Positions 25,275 to 36,454 of a stretch of 64,000 nucleotides of DNA are shown piece after piece (position 1 is the first letter of the stretch; the number at the start of each line of letters is the position of its first letter). Location of the stretch: the NCBI GenBank assembly GCA_947561715.1, contig OX387201.1, positions 8,456,001-8,520,000 on the forward strand, in the 5' to 3' direction. Source of the stretch: Ascidia mentula (Eukaryota > Chordata > Ascidiacea > Phlebobranchia > Ascidiidae). Made by a program: the position numbers and the translations under genes. The notes under the pieces were generated by a model. The model worked only from the letters and a program-made list of their open reading frames with translations, had not been told where the DNA came from and ran no database searches.

Positions 25275-26162
25275 CTAACTATCTTCTAAATTCCTCATTG
25301 GAATCTCCAACGGTCCAACTATTGCTTTAGTTGGGAGCAGAAACCGTTTTCGATAATCTTGGAATGTGAGAAGGACGCAACAGTTGTTCAACAGAGTGTT
25401 GCAGCTGTGTAGTGTGATAGGATATTGCAATTTCAAAACAGCCACTAGTATTGGTATTGTGGCGTCGGTAAAAACTGCAATGGCTGTGAAAACACCAACT
25501 CGTTTGATAACTGCTTTCACTGCGTCGTTGAATTGCTTGATGTAGAGAAATGGGAGCAATGTTAAACCAACAAGTATCACATGGCCGCAGGCATCCATAC
25601 CTAAAGCAGCACGAACAAGATTCCTTGGAAGACCGTTTACGTACTTGCATCCCGATGAAGTAGGTTCGCGTGAATAAAACAAGACGACCACAAAAAAAAT
25701 CATAATGATAGATAGGGTTGCACAAACTATAATGAACTGCAATGCCGAAACGACGATTTTTGTGGTACGACCGTAACGATAGGCGGTTTTGGTGGAAATA
25801 GTGTTTTGACGGAGCAAAAGCAGGAAAATATTAGAGAATCTACCAAATGAAAAGTTACTGAAACCAATTGGATACTGGATGAAGCAGATCACCTGGTTGA
25901 CACTTACTGAGTAAATTGTTGGACCTTCACACAAAACTGCAAACAGAAGAAAAAGTGAGGAAAGTGTGCAGAGTCGATTGGTCCACAACAAATTCTGGTT
26001 GTTTGCTCTTGACTGATAGACCATGGCACAGACGCTCATAAGAATGCAACAAATCACCAATGGAGGCCACAAAAACATCTCGAAATCCAAATTGTAATAA
26101 GTTGTGTTGTTTGTATTGCTCCCAAGGTCGTTCGGTGCTGCATTGGTTTGCATGTTTGTCAT
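25275..26162 (-). CDS. Intronless seven-transmembrane receptor-like protein, gene A
   Basis: 295 residues. Hydrophobic segments lie at about 30-49, 62-80, 90-117, 135-163, 183-208, 221-244 and 250-268, then a basic helix-8-like FQDYRKRF. The N-terminus is short and outside-like, with N-glycosylation sites at N18 and N19. C93 and C172 could form the extracellular disulfide common in GPCRs. No DRY or NPxxY motif, so a divergent or lineage-specific family. I do not recognise a known receptor or ligand. It is most likely a plasma membrane receptor from a locally expanded family. Confidence 0.75.
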   Translation of the reverse strand: MTNMQTNAAPNDLGSNTNNTTYYNLDFEMFLWPPLVICCILMSVCAMVYQSRANNQNLLWTNRLCTLSSLFLLFAVLCEGPTIYSVSVNQVICFIQYPIGFSNFSFGRFSNIFLLLLRQNTISTKTAYRYGRTTKIVVSALQFIIVCATLSIIMIFFVVVLFYSREPTSSGCKYVNGLPRNLVRAALGMDACGHVILVGLTLLPFLYIKQFNDAVKAVIKRVGVFTAIAVFTDATIPILVAVLKLQYPITLHSCNTLLNNCCVLLTFQDYRKRFLLPTKAIVGPLEIPMRNLEDS

Positions 26163-27971
26163 ATTTTTTCGTCAAATTAATATATCTTTGCCTGTATATA
26201 TGTGTAAGAAAGTTGCAATTACAATGTCCTCCGTTTTTTGTGATCCAGATTACTTTTATAAAAATTTTGGCTTCCTAAACATGCCTCTTATTTATTCTGT
26301 TCAAACTTGCCTCAAGTACTGTCAATTATTTTGCTTGCAGTGCGTCAAAAATATTTAAGGGAGATTATAATATATCAAAGTAATTATATGCGATTATATA
26401 ACTGCAATTAAACTGAAGTTCACCTGCAGTAACTTTTTTTATATACACGGATATTTATTTGTACCTTTTGAAATATTACGATACTCCAAACGTAGTTTAC
26501 CTGATTTGGAAAACATATCTTTCATAAATTGTTACTGATGCTGCCAGGCATGTTTTATTGCTGGATAGTGCATATCTTGCATGTTTTCGTGTAAAGCTAA
26601 CCTATCCTCTCTTAGAGTAGGCTACATAGTACTGATGTTTTGCTCCCTTTTCGTTTATCGCCATCATACAAAATTTTTGTTATCATACGATGGATTAGTT
26701 TGTCAGAGAGTATGTTTGACCATAAATATTTTATTTTTTTCCGATTTTTGACAGATGGCAGCTTATCGGCAGATGCTGTTAAAAATCGATTTACAGAAAA
26801 AGTTTCACTAACCTACGCTTTTGAAAGCGTATAATCAAAAGCACTGAAAAACAAATGATGTATTCATCATCAAACTTTTTCTCTAACAAACCAATTCAAT
26901 GCATGGTAAGAAACAATTTGTTTAATGTCGATAAACGAAGAGGGAAGAAATGATTTTTCATTTTCACATAAACCCGAGTTTTTGCGAATTTTTCTTGCTT
27001 CATCGGATGTATATCCTTCCAAAACCATTGCCCGTTCCACGTAAACTGATTATTGATGAATTTTTATCTGATTCATCTCAATGTGGTTCACAGCCTTGGC
27101 TGCGAAGCCTGTGAATCTTATGATCAAATTACGAGAGCTAAGATCGCCTAATATGAAGGGCCTGCGCAATTGGGCGATCCTGCTTTGCTATGCGAAAGCA
27201 TTCATTCGTAGTTGCAGTAGTTTTTGTAGTTAAAGTAGTTTTATTTATGCATGATTAATTTAACTGGAATAAGGTTGAGCCAGTTAACGATTAAACGTAT
27301 CGATGTAAATACGACCCTACAATAACTTGTGGTTGTTTCTAGCACTTGTCCGTTTATTACCATTGAGAATGGAAACGATTTTGACATAAAGGCCAAAAAG
27401 CAAAAAATGTTTAAAGCTGTGGTATAGTAAAGATAACAAAAGCATTGAGCATACAAAATTAGGGACTGTGCAGTTATGTTTATTTAAAACAACAATAAAT
27501 AGGTAGATCTGTTACCATTCATAATTCAGTGTTAGTATTTCCTAATCATCTGCTTTCTCAGCCACAGTATGTCTGTTGTATCTTTTTACAGAAACAGCTT
27601 ACTTTAAACTTAGCAAATGAATTAGTAACAAGTTAATTGATAAAGTCTCCTTCAAATTTTAATAGTCTCCTCCGCTGTTTCGTCTTTGCTTGCAACATTC
27701 ATTTGTATTTACGTAATTAATCCACAGTCAAAACACAACAATACAAATAAACTTGGTATTTTTTGAAAAAACACAAAACATATCAATACAAAGCACACAA
27801 CAGACTAAATAGAATTGCAGAAACAAAAACGAAAATGCAACTTATTTAATATTGTCACAAATGGTTATCAGGAGGTCATAATCCAAAAACAAAATAGATA
27901 CTACAAAAAAACAGTCTACGTGAGATGGAAAAATCATTGTGACTTGCATTGATTTCCTTTGGCAACATTTT
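26163..27971. other. Spacer between 7TM genes A and B
   Basis: AT-rich. The parts next to each gene are homologous to the matching flanks of the other 7TM genes, confirming that A and B arose by duplication of a segment of about 2.7 kb. No coding sequence seen. Confidence 0.55.
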
Positions 27972-28859
27972 CTAACTGACTTCTAAATTCCTCATTGGAA
28001 TCTCCAACGGTCCAACTGTTGCCTTAGTTGGGAGCAGAAACCGTTTTCGATAATCTTGGAATGTGAGAAGGATGCAACAGTTGTTCAACAGAGTATTGCA
28101 GGTTTGCAGTGTAATAGGATATTGCAACTGCAAAACAACCTCTAGTATTGGAATTGTGACGTCGGTAAAAACTGCAATGGCTGTGAAAACACCAACTCGT
28201 TTGATAACTGCTTTCACTGCGTCGTTGAATTGCTTTATGTAGAGAAACGGAAGCAATGTTAAACCAACAAGTACCACATGGGCGCAGGAAGCCATACCCA
28301 AAATAGCACGAACAAGATTCCTTGGAAGACCTTTTACGTACTTGCATCCCGAGATAGTTGGTTCGCGTGAATAAAACAAGACGACCACAGAAAACATCAA
28401 AAGGCTAGATATGGTTGAACAAACTATAATGAACTGCAATGCCGAAACGACGATTTTTGTGGTACGACCGTAACGATAGGCGGTTTTGGTGGAAATAGTG
28501 TGTTGGCGGAGCAAAAGCAGCAGTGAATTAGAGAATCTACCCAATGAATAGTTGATGAAACCAATTGGAAACTGGATCAGGCAGATCATCGAGTTGACAC
28601 TTACTGAGTAAATTGTTGGACCATGACACAAAACTGCAAACAGAAGAAAAAGTGAGGAAAGTGTGCAGAGTCGATTGGTCCACAACAAATTCTGGTTGTT
28701 TGCTCTTGACTGATAGACCATGGTACAAACGCTCATAAGAATGCAACCAATCACCAATGGAGGCCACAAAAACATCTCGTAATCCAAATTGTAATACGTT
28801 GTGTTGTTTGTGTTGCTCCCAAGGTCGTTCGGTGCTGCAGTGGTTTGCATGTTTGTCAT
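27972..28859 (-). CDS. Intronless seven-transmembrane receptor-like protein, gene B
   Basis: 295 residues, same layout as gene A with many substitutions spread along the length. All seven hydrophobic segments, the TRLCTL/NRLCTL loop, GCKYVKGLPRNLV and the basic C-terminal FQDYRKRF are conserved. An open frame kept through this divergence points to purifying selection. Function unknown. Confidence 0.75.
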   Translation of the reverse strand: MTNMQTTAAPNDLGSNTNNTTYYNLDYEMFLWPPLVIGCILMSVCTMVYQSRANNQNLLWTNRLCTLSSLFLLFAVLCHGPTIYSVSVNSMICLIQFPIGFINYSLGRFSNSLLLLLRQHTISTKTAYRYGRTTKIVVSALQFIIVCSTISSLLMFSVVVLFYSREPTISGCKYVKGLPRNLVRAILGMASCAHVVLVGLTLLPFLYIKQFNDAVKAVIKRVGVFTAIAVFTDVTIPILEVVLQLQYPITLQTCNTLLNNCCILLTFQDYRKRFLLPTKATVGPLEIPMRNLEVS

Positions 28860-29984
28860 GTTTTATCGTCAAGTTAAAATTACTTCGCCTGTATATATGT
28901 GTAAGAAAGTTGCAATTACAATGTCCTCCATATTTTGTGATCCAGATTACTTTTATCAAATTTTTGTCTCAATATACCTCTTGTTCATTCTGTTCAAAGT
29001 TATCCCATGCACTGTACTGTCAATTATTTTGCTTGCAATGCGCCAAGAAATATTTAGGGAAGTCGAGAATATATAAGTCAAGTTTATAATATATCAAAGT
29101 AATTATATGCGATTATATAACTGCAATATGCGATTAAACTGAAGTTCACCTGCAGTAACTTTTTTATATACACGGAAATTTATTTGTACCTTTTTTTAAA
29201 TATTACGATGGTCCAAATGTAGTTTACCTGATATAGAAAACATATCTTTCATGTTTTCGTGCATAGCTAACCTATCCTCTCTTAGAGTACACAGTACTGA
29301 TGTTTTGCTCCCTTTTCGTTTATCGACATGATACAAATTGTTTGTTATCATACGATGGATTGGTTTGTCAGAGAAAATGTTTGACAATAAATATTTTATT
29401 TTTTTTTCGGTTTTGACAGATGACAGCTTATCGGCAGATGCTCTTTAAAAGCGATATACAGATCGAGTTTCACTAAAATAGAAGCGTATAATCAAAAATA
29501 CTGAAAAACAAATATTATATTGTAATGAACCAATCCAACGCATGGTAAGGAACTATTTGTTTAATGTCGATAAACGAAGAGGGAAGAAATGATTTTTCAT
29601 TTTCACGTAAACCCGAGTTTGTGCGAATTTTTCTTTCTTTATCAGGTGTATATCCTTCCAAAACCATTGCTCGTTCCACGTAAACTGATTATTGATGATT
29701 TTTATCTGATTTATCTCAATGTGGTTCACAGCCTTGACTGCGAAGCCTGGGAATCAAAATACGAGAGGTGAGATCGCCAAATATAAAGAGCCTGCGCAGT
29801 GGGGCGATCCTGCCTTGCTATGCGAAAGCATGGTGATACTTCTGCGTTATCTCAATGTGTGTATCATATTACAAGCGTGGGCGAATTGTACGTAATTATC
29901 ATGTCTCACTTTCGGTGTATTAAAGACCATGTACCGGTCTGTAGAGCTGTGTGGGTATGCTATGATTTATGTAGGGTGTGTGCG
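28860..29984. other. 5' flank of gene B
   Basis: AT-rich spacer with homology to the 5' flank of gene A. No coding sequence supported. Confidence 0.5.
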
Positions 29985-29992
29985 TTTTAGAG

Positions 29993-30240
29993 TTGTGGTT
30001 TTCAACCTTATTATGGCTCATAGCACCCTGTGGAATTTAAAAAGATTTTGTGCCACCCAATGGAGACAACCAATGGGCGAATACTGTAATCTGCCTTTCT
30101 GTCCGATTCTTGATGGGAGTTAATATCATCATAAAATGTGTGCCTTAGTAACTACCGATAAACCATATGGCTAAAAATTGCCAGACAAACTCGCGGCACC
30201 TGAAGGTTACAGTTGGCCGAACCATGATTGGGAACTACTG
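29993..30240. mobile_element. hAT-like non-autonomous DNA element (MITE)
   Basis: 248 bp flanked by a perfect 8-bp duplication TTTTAGAG (29985-29992 and 30241-30248). The ends are imperfect inverted repeats of the hAT type: TTGTGGTTTTCAACC on the left and, read inward from the right, CAGTAGTTCCCAATC. No transposase is encoded. Confidence 0.8.
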
Positions 30241-30500
30241 TTTTAGAGCACGACCGACTCTTTGAGTTCCGATGTTTGCCTGCGTGTTTTTTAATGGTCG
30301 GTGACTGAGCCATACAAAAAAAAAACTCTCCGAATTCTGTGGTTGTATATGGGTTTTTCATAACATTGAAATTACAAGGAAGCATTTACATTTTTAAACG
30401 CAATATACTTGTATCCTTTACGCTCTATGGAAACTCTACATTTGCATATAAAAATAACGTATGAGGTTTCCACAACAAAACAATTTCCTTATTGCAGTTT

Positions 30501-30610
30501 TCAAAAATATGACTCAAGCGTTCCTTTTCTTCTGACGTCAGTTGTCCAGCAATGGAATCCTTCGCCGATGGAATTAGCGTAACTAATATCGTTAGGAATT
30601 GGTCGAATAC
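30501..30610 (-). pseudogene. GATM: Inverted GATM terminal exon, copy 2 (GGG to GEG)
   Basis: Same 110-base exon with stop and acceptor kept. The glycine run before the catalytic Cys is changed: SIGEGFHCW in place of SIGGGFHCW. Gln in QPIP is Arg here. Confidence 0.88.
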
Positions 30611-32010
30611 CTGTTTAAACGCAAAATGGATTGAAAAATCTCAAATTCACAACATGATTTTTAGGTATATGGTAAACTTGCAAACAATATTCATTACTAT
30701 TCATTAGTTGGAATTGGTATAACTTAGTAACAATTATTGGCCATGTCTGCATCTCCCTATAAAAATACATTATTGACTCTATCGCTTTTAGAGAAGTATT
30801 TTGTTTAATTGGTAAATTGCTGCTAGGTCTGTGTTATTCAAACAAAGTTAGTTTTCGATATGTTAACTGGCAGAATATATTTTTGGGCCGCAATAAAATA
30901 CAAATTCGGTCAGGCAAAACCTGGTCAGACTATACACTATGAATGGAAATATTAAAAGTTCGTATATTGATAATCTTATGAACACCCAAAAATAGTGCTG
31001 AAAGTAAGTCACGATTTTAGCCGGAGAATTCTCCGTTAGATATATTCGATTATTTCGTAGAATAGCTGTAATCGTACTTAAACCTCGATTCATATATATT
31101 TTACTCCAAAATTCACAGCCAGTAACTTACAAACTGATTTAATCTGTATTCAAGTTGCTTTTTTGATTATAAAGTTGCTTCTTTGAGTATAAAGTTGCTT
31201 CTTTGATTATAAAGAATTAATTTGGCCATAAGATTCAAGTTGCTTCCGTTTTTGCCTTCATTCGTATTTGCAGTAGTTTTTGTAGTTGAAGTAGTTTCAT
31301 TTATGCATGATTAATTTAACTGGAAAAAGGTTGAGCCAGTTAACGATTAAAGGTATTGATGTAAATACGACCCTACTATAACTTGTGGTTGTTTCTAGCA
31401 CTTGTCCGCTTATTACCATTGAGAATGGATAAAATTTTGACATAAAAGCCAAAAAATGTTTAAAGCTGTGGTATAGTAAAGATAACAAAAGCATTGAGCA
31501 TACAAAAAAGTTATGTTTATTTAAAACAACAATAAATAGGTAGATCTGTTACCATTCATAATTCAGTGTTAGTATTTCCTGATCGTCGGCTTCCTCAGCC
31601 ACAGTATGTCTGTTGTATCTTTTTACAGAAACAGCTTACTTTAAAACTGAGCAAATGAATTAGCAAAAAGTAATTGATAAAGTCTCCTTCAAATTTTAAT
31701 AGTCTCCTCCGCTTTTTTCGTCTTTGCTTGCAACATTCATTTTTATTTGGGTAATTAATCCACAGTCAAAACACAACAATACAAATAAAATTAGTATTTT
31801 TTTGAATATCACAAAACATATCAATACAAAGCACACAACAGACTAAATAGAATTGCAGAAACAAAAACGAAAATGCAACTTATTTAATATTGTCACAAAT
31901 GGTTATCAGGAGGTCATGATCCAAAAACAAAATAGTTACTAAAAAAACAACAGTCTACGTGAGATGGACAAGTGATTGTGATTTGCTTTGATTTCCTTTG
32001 GCAACATTTT
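30611..32010. other. Spacer between GATM exon copy 2 and gene A'
   Basis: Near copy of 23875-25274, with the same 20-base tandem repeats. No coding sequence seen. Confidence 0.5.
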
Positions 32011-32898
32011 CTAACTATCTTCTAAATTCCTCATTGGAATCTCCAACGGTCCAACTATTGCTTTAGTTGGGAGCAGAAACCGTTTTCGATAATCTTGGAA
32101 TGTGAGAAGGACGCAACAGTTGTTCAACAGAGTGTTGCAGCTGTGTAGTGTGATAGGATATTGCAATTTCAAAACAACCACTAGTATCGGAATTGTGGCG
32201 TCGGTAAAAACTGCAATGGCTGTGAAAACACCAACTCGTTTGATAACTGCTTTCACTGCGTCGTTGAATTGCTTGATGTAGAGAAATGGGAGCAATGTTA
32301 AACCAACAAGTATCACATGGCCGCAGGCATCCATACCTAAAGCAGCACGAACAAGATTCCTTGGAAGACCGTTTACGTACTTGCATCCCGATGAAGTAGG
32401 TTCGCGTGAATAAAACAAAACGACCACAAAAAAAATCATAATGATAGATAGGGTTGCACAAACTATAATGAACTGCAATGCCGAAACGACGATTTTTGTG
32501 GTACGACCGTAACGATAGGCGGTTTTGGTGGAAATAGTGTTTTGACGGAGCAAAAGCAGGAAAATATTAGAGAATCTACCAAATGAAAAGTTACTGAAAC
32601 CAATTGGATACTGGATCAAGCAGATCACCTGGTTGACACTTACTGAGTAAATTGTTGGACCTTCACACAAAACTGCAAACAGAAGAAAAAGTGTGGAAAG
32701 TGTGCAGAGTCGATTGGTCCACAACAAATTCTGGTTGTTTGCTTTTGACTGGTAGACCATGGTACAAACGCTCATAAGAATGCAACAAATCACCAATGGA
32801 GGCCACAAAAACATCTCGAAATCCAAATTGTAATAAGTTGTGTTGTTTGTATTGCTCCCAAGGTCGTTCGGTGCTGCATTGGTTTGCATGTTTGTCAT
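32011..32898 (-). CDS. Seven-transmembrane receptor-like protein, gene A'
   Basis: 295 residues, differing from gene A at only a handful of positions (for example CTMVYQSK for CAMVYQSR, VVVLKLQ for VAVLKLQ). Some of these differences match gene B. Open throughout, so likely functional. Confidence 0.75.
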   Translation of the reverse strand: MTNMQTNAAPNDLGSNTNNTTYYNLDFEMFLWPPLVICCILMSVCTMVYQSKANNQNLLWTNRLCTLSTLFLLFAVLCEGPTIYSVSVNQVICLIQYPIGFSNFSFGRFSNIFLLLLRQNTISTKTAYRYGRTTKIVVSALQFIIVCATLSIIMIFFVVVLFYSREPTSSGCKYVNGLPRNLVRAALGMDACGHVILVGLTLLPFLYIKQFNDAVKAVIKRVGVFTAIAVFTDATIPILVVVLKLQYPITLHSCNTLLNNCCVLLTFQDYRKRFLLPTKAIVGPLEIPMRNLEDS

Positions 32899-34715
32899 AT
32901 TTTTTCGTCAAATTAATATATCTTTGCCTGTATATATGTGTAAGAAAGTTGCAATTACAATGTCCTTCGTATTTTGTGATCCAGGTTACTTTTATAAAAA
33001 TTTTGGCTTCCTAAACATTCCTCTTATTTATTCTGTTCAAACTTGCCTCAAGTACTGTCAATTATTTTGCTTGCAGTGCGTCAAAAATATTTAAGGGAGA
33101 TTATAATATATCAAAGTAATTATATGCAATTATATAACTGCAATATGCGATTAAACTGAAGTTCACCTGCAGTAACTTTTTTTATATACACGGAAATTTA
33201 TTTGTACCTTTTGAAATATTACGATACTCCAAACGTAGTTTACCTGATTTGGAAAACATATCTTTCATAAATTGTTACTGATGCTGCCAGGCATGTTTTA
33301 TTGCTGGATACTGCATATCTTGCATGTTTTCGTGTAAAGCTAACCTATCCTCTCTTAGAGTAGGCTACATAGTACTGATGTTTTACTCCCTTTTCGTTTA
33401 TCGCCATCATACAAAATTTTTGTTATCATACGATGGATTAGTTTGTCAGAGAATATGTTTGACCATAAATATTTTATTTTTTTCCGATTTTTGACAGATG
33501 GCAGCTTATCGGCAGATGCTGTTAAAAATCGATTTACAGAAAAAGTTTCACTAACCTACGCTTTTGAAAGCGTATAATCAAAAGCACTGAAAAACAAATG
33601 ATGTATTCATCATCAAACTTTTTCTCTAACAAACCAATTCAATGCATGGTAAGAAACAATTTGTATAATGTCGATAAACGAAGAGGGAAGAAATGATTTT
33701 TCATTTTCACATAAACCCGAGTTTTTGCGAATTTTTCTTGCTTCATCGGATGTATATCCTTCCAAAACCATTGCTCGTTCCACGTAAACTGATTATTGAT
33801 GAATTTTTATCTGATTCATCTCAATGTGGTTCACAGCCTTGGCTGCGAAGCCTGTGAATCTTATGATCAAATTACGAGAGCTAAGATCGCCTAATATGAA
33901 GGGCCTGCGCAATTGGGCGACCCTGCTTTGCTATGCGAAAGCATTCATTCGTAGTTGCAGTAGTTTTTGTAGTTAAAGTAGTTTTATTTATGCATGATTA
34001 ATTTAACTGGAATAAGGTTGAGCCAGTTAACGATTAAACGTATCGATGTAAATACGACCCTACAATAACTTGTGGTTGTTTCTAGCACTTGTCCGTTTAT
34101 TACCATTGAGAATGGAAACGATTTTGACATAAAGGCCAAAAAGCAAAAAATGTTTAAAGCTGTGGTATAGTAAAGATAACAAAAGCATTGAGCATACAAA
34201 ATTAGGGACTGTGCAGTTATGTTTATTTAAAACAACAATAAATAGGTAGATCTGTTACCATTCATAATTCAGTGTTAGTATTTCCTAATCATCTGCTTTC
34301 TCAGCCACAGTATGTCTGTTGTATCTTTTTACAGAAACAGCTTACTTTAAAACTGAGCAAATGAATTAGTAACAAGTTAATTGATAAAGTCTCCTTCAAA
34401 TTTTAATAGTCTCCTCCGCTGTTTCGTCTTTGCTTGCAACATTCATTTGTATTTACGTAATTAATCCACAGTCAAAACACAACAATACAAATAAACTTGG
34501 TATTTTTTGAAAAAACAGAAAACATATCAATACAAAGCACACAACAGACTAAATAGAATTGCAGAAACAAAAACGAAAATGCAACTTATTTAATATTGTC
34601 ACAAATTGTTATCAGGAGGTCATAATCCAAAAACAAAATAGATACTACAAAAAAACAGTCTACGTGAGATGGAAAAATCATTGTGACTTGCATTGATTTC
34701 CTTTGGCAACATTTT
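32899..34715. other. Spacer between A' and B'
   Basis: Near copy of the A-B spacer of cassette 1. No coding sequence seen. Confidence 0.5.
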
Positions 34716-35535
34716 CTAACTGACTTCTAAATTCCTCATTGGAATCTCCAACGGTCCAACTGTTGCCTTAGTTGGGAGCAGAAACCGTTTTCGATAATCT
34801 TGGAATGTGAGAAGGATGCAACAGTTGTTCAACAGAGTATTGCAGGTTTGCAGTGTAATAGGATATTGCAACTGCAAAACAACCTCTAGTATTGGAATTG
34901 TGACGTCGGTAAAAACTGCAATGGCTGTGAAAACACCAACTCGTTTGTACCACATGGGCGCAGGAAGCCATACCCAAAATAGCACGAACAAGATTCCTTG
35001 GAAGACCTTTTACGTACTTGCATCCCGAGATAGTTGGTTCGCGTGAATAAAACAAGACGACCACAGAAAACATCAAAAGGCTAGATATGGTTGAACAAAC
35101 TATAATGAACTGCAATGCCGAAACGACGATTTTTGTGGTACGACCGTAACGATAGGCGGTTTTGGTGGAAATAGTGTGTTGGCGGAGCAAAAGCAGCAGT
35201 GAATTAGAGAATCTACCCAATGAATAGTTGATGAAACCAATTGGAAACTGGATCAGGCAGATCATCGAGTTGACAGTTACTGAGTAAATTGTTGGACCAT
35301 GACACAAAACTGCAAACAGAAGAAAAAGTGAGGAAAGTGTGCAGAGTCGATTGGTCCACAACAAATTCTGGTTGTTTGCTCTTGACTGATAGACCATGGT
35401 ACAAACGCTCATAAGAATGCAACCAATCACCAATGGAGGCCACAAAAACATCTCGTAATCCAAATTGTAATACGTTGTGTTGTTTGTGTTGCTCCCAAGG
35501 TCGTTCGGTGCTGCAGTGGTTTGCATGTTTGTCAT
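34716..35535 (-). pseudogene. Seven-transmembrane gene B', broken by a 68-bp deletion
   Basis: Identical to gene B over most of its length. A 68-bp deletion at about 34946/34947 shifts the frame after residue 196 or so, removes the end of TM5 and the third intracellular loop, and puts TM6, TM7 and the C-terminus out of frame. A 255-residue frame results, ending in an unrelated hydrophilic tail. The deletion breakpoints share only a few bases. Confidence 0.85.
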
Positions 35536-36285
35536 GTTTTATCGTCAAGTTAAAATTACTTCGCCTGTATATATGTGTAAGAAAGATGCAATTACAATGT
35601 CCTCCATATATCAAATTTTTGTCTCAATATACCTCTTGTTCATTCTGTTCAAAGTTATCCCATGCACTGTACTGTCAATTATTTTGCTTGCAATGCGCCA
35701 AGAAATATTTAGGGAAGTCGAGAATATATAAGTCAAGTTTATAATATATCAAAGTAATTATATGCTATTATATAACTGCAATATGCGATTAAACTGAAGT
35801 TCACCTGCAGTAACTTTTTTTATATACACGGAAATTTATTTGTACCTTTTTTTAAATATTACGATGGTCCAAATGTAGTTTACCTGATATAGAAAACATA
35901 TCTTTCATGTTTTCGTGTATAGCTAACCTATCCTCTCTTAGAGTACACAGTACTGATGTTTTGCTCCCTTTTCGTTTATCGACATGATACAAATTGTTTG
36001 TTATCATACGATGGATTGGTTTGTTAGAGAAAATGTTTGAACATAAATATATTTTTTTTGACAAATGGCAGCTTATCGGCAGATGCTGTTAAAAAGCGAT
36101 GTACAGATCGAATTTCACTAACCTATACGCTTTTAAAAGCGTACATCAAAAAATCTGAAAAACAAATAAAATATTCATAATCAAACATTTTCTCTAACAA
36201 ACCAATCGGGGGTCGATCCTGCCTTGCTATATGCGAAAGCATGGTATTACTTCTGCGTTTGGCGAATTGTACGCAATTATCATTC
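35536..36285. other. 5' flank of B', rearranged
   Basis: Homologous to the 5' flank of gene B but with deletions, including a loss of about 15 bases near 35,610 and larger gaps after 36,190. No coding sequence. Confidence 0.5.
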
Positions 36286-36380
36286 GTAACTACCGATAAA
36301 CCACATGGTCAAAAGTTGCCAGACAAAATCGCGGCACCCCTGAAGGTTACAGTTGGCCGCACCCTGATTGGGAACCACTC
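36286..36380. mobile_element. Remnant of the hAT-like element, left half missing
   Basis: Matches the right part of the element at 29993-30240, ending in GATTGGGAACCACTC followed by TTCTAGAG, a diverged form of the 8-bp target duplication. The left end and left duplication are gone. Confidence 0.75.
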
Positions 36381-36454
36381 TTCTAGAGTACGACCGACTG
36401 CTTTTGTTTAGAGTTCCGATGTTTGCCTGAGTGTTTCTTAATGGCCAGTGATTG

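Larger units (their letters stand above)
23590..30310 (-). repeat. Cassette 1: GATM terminal exon, 7TM gene A, 7TM gene B
   Basis: A segment of about 6.7 kb repeated directly to its right with very high identity; genes are offset by 6,736 to 6,744 bp. Within it, A and B are older duplicates offset by about 2.7 kb. Boundaries are approximate. Confidence 0.85.

Noticed and set aside
25327..25725. Second long minus-strand ORF overlapping 7TM gene A (and its equivalents in B, A' and B')
   Set aside because: An out-of-frame shadow of the receptor. It recurs only because the genes are duplicates, and its hydrophilic Cys/Ser-rich sequence has no domain.
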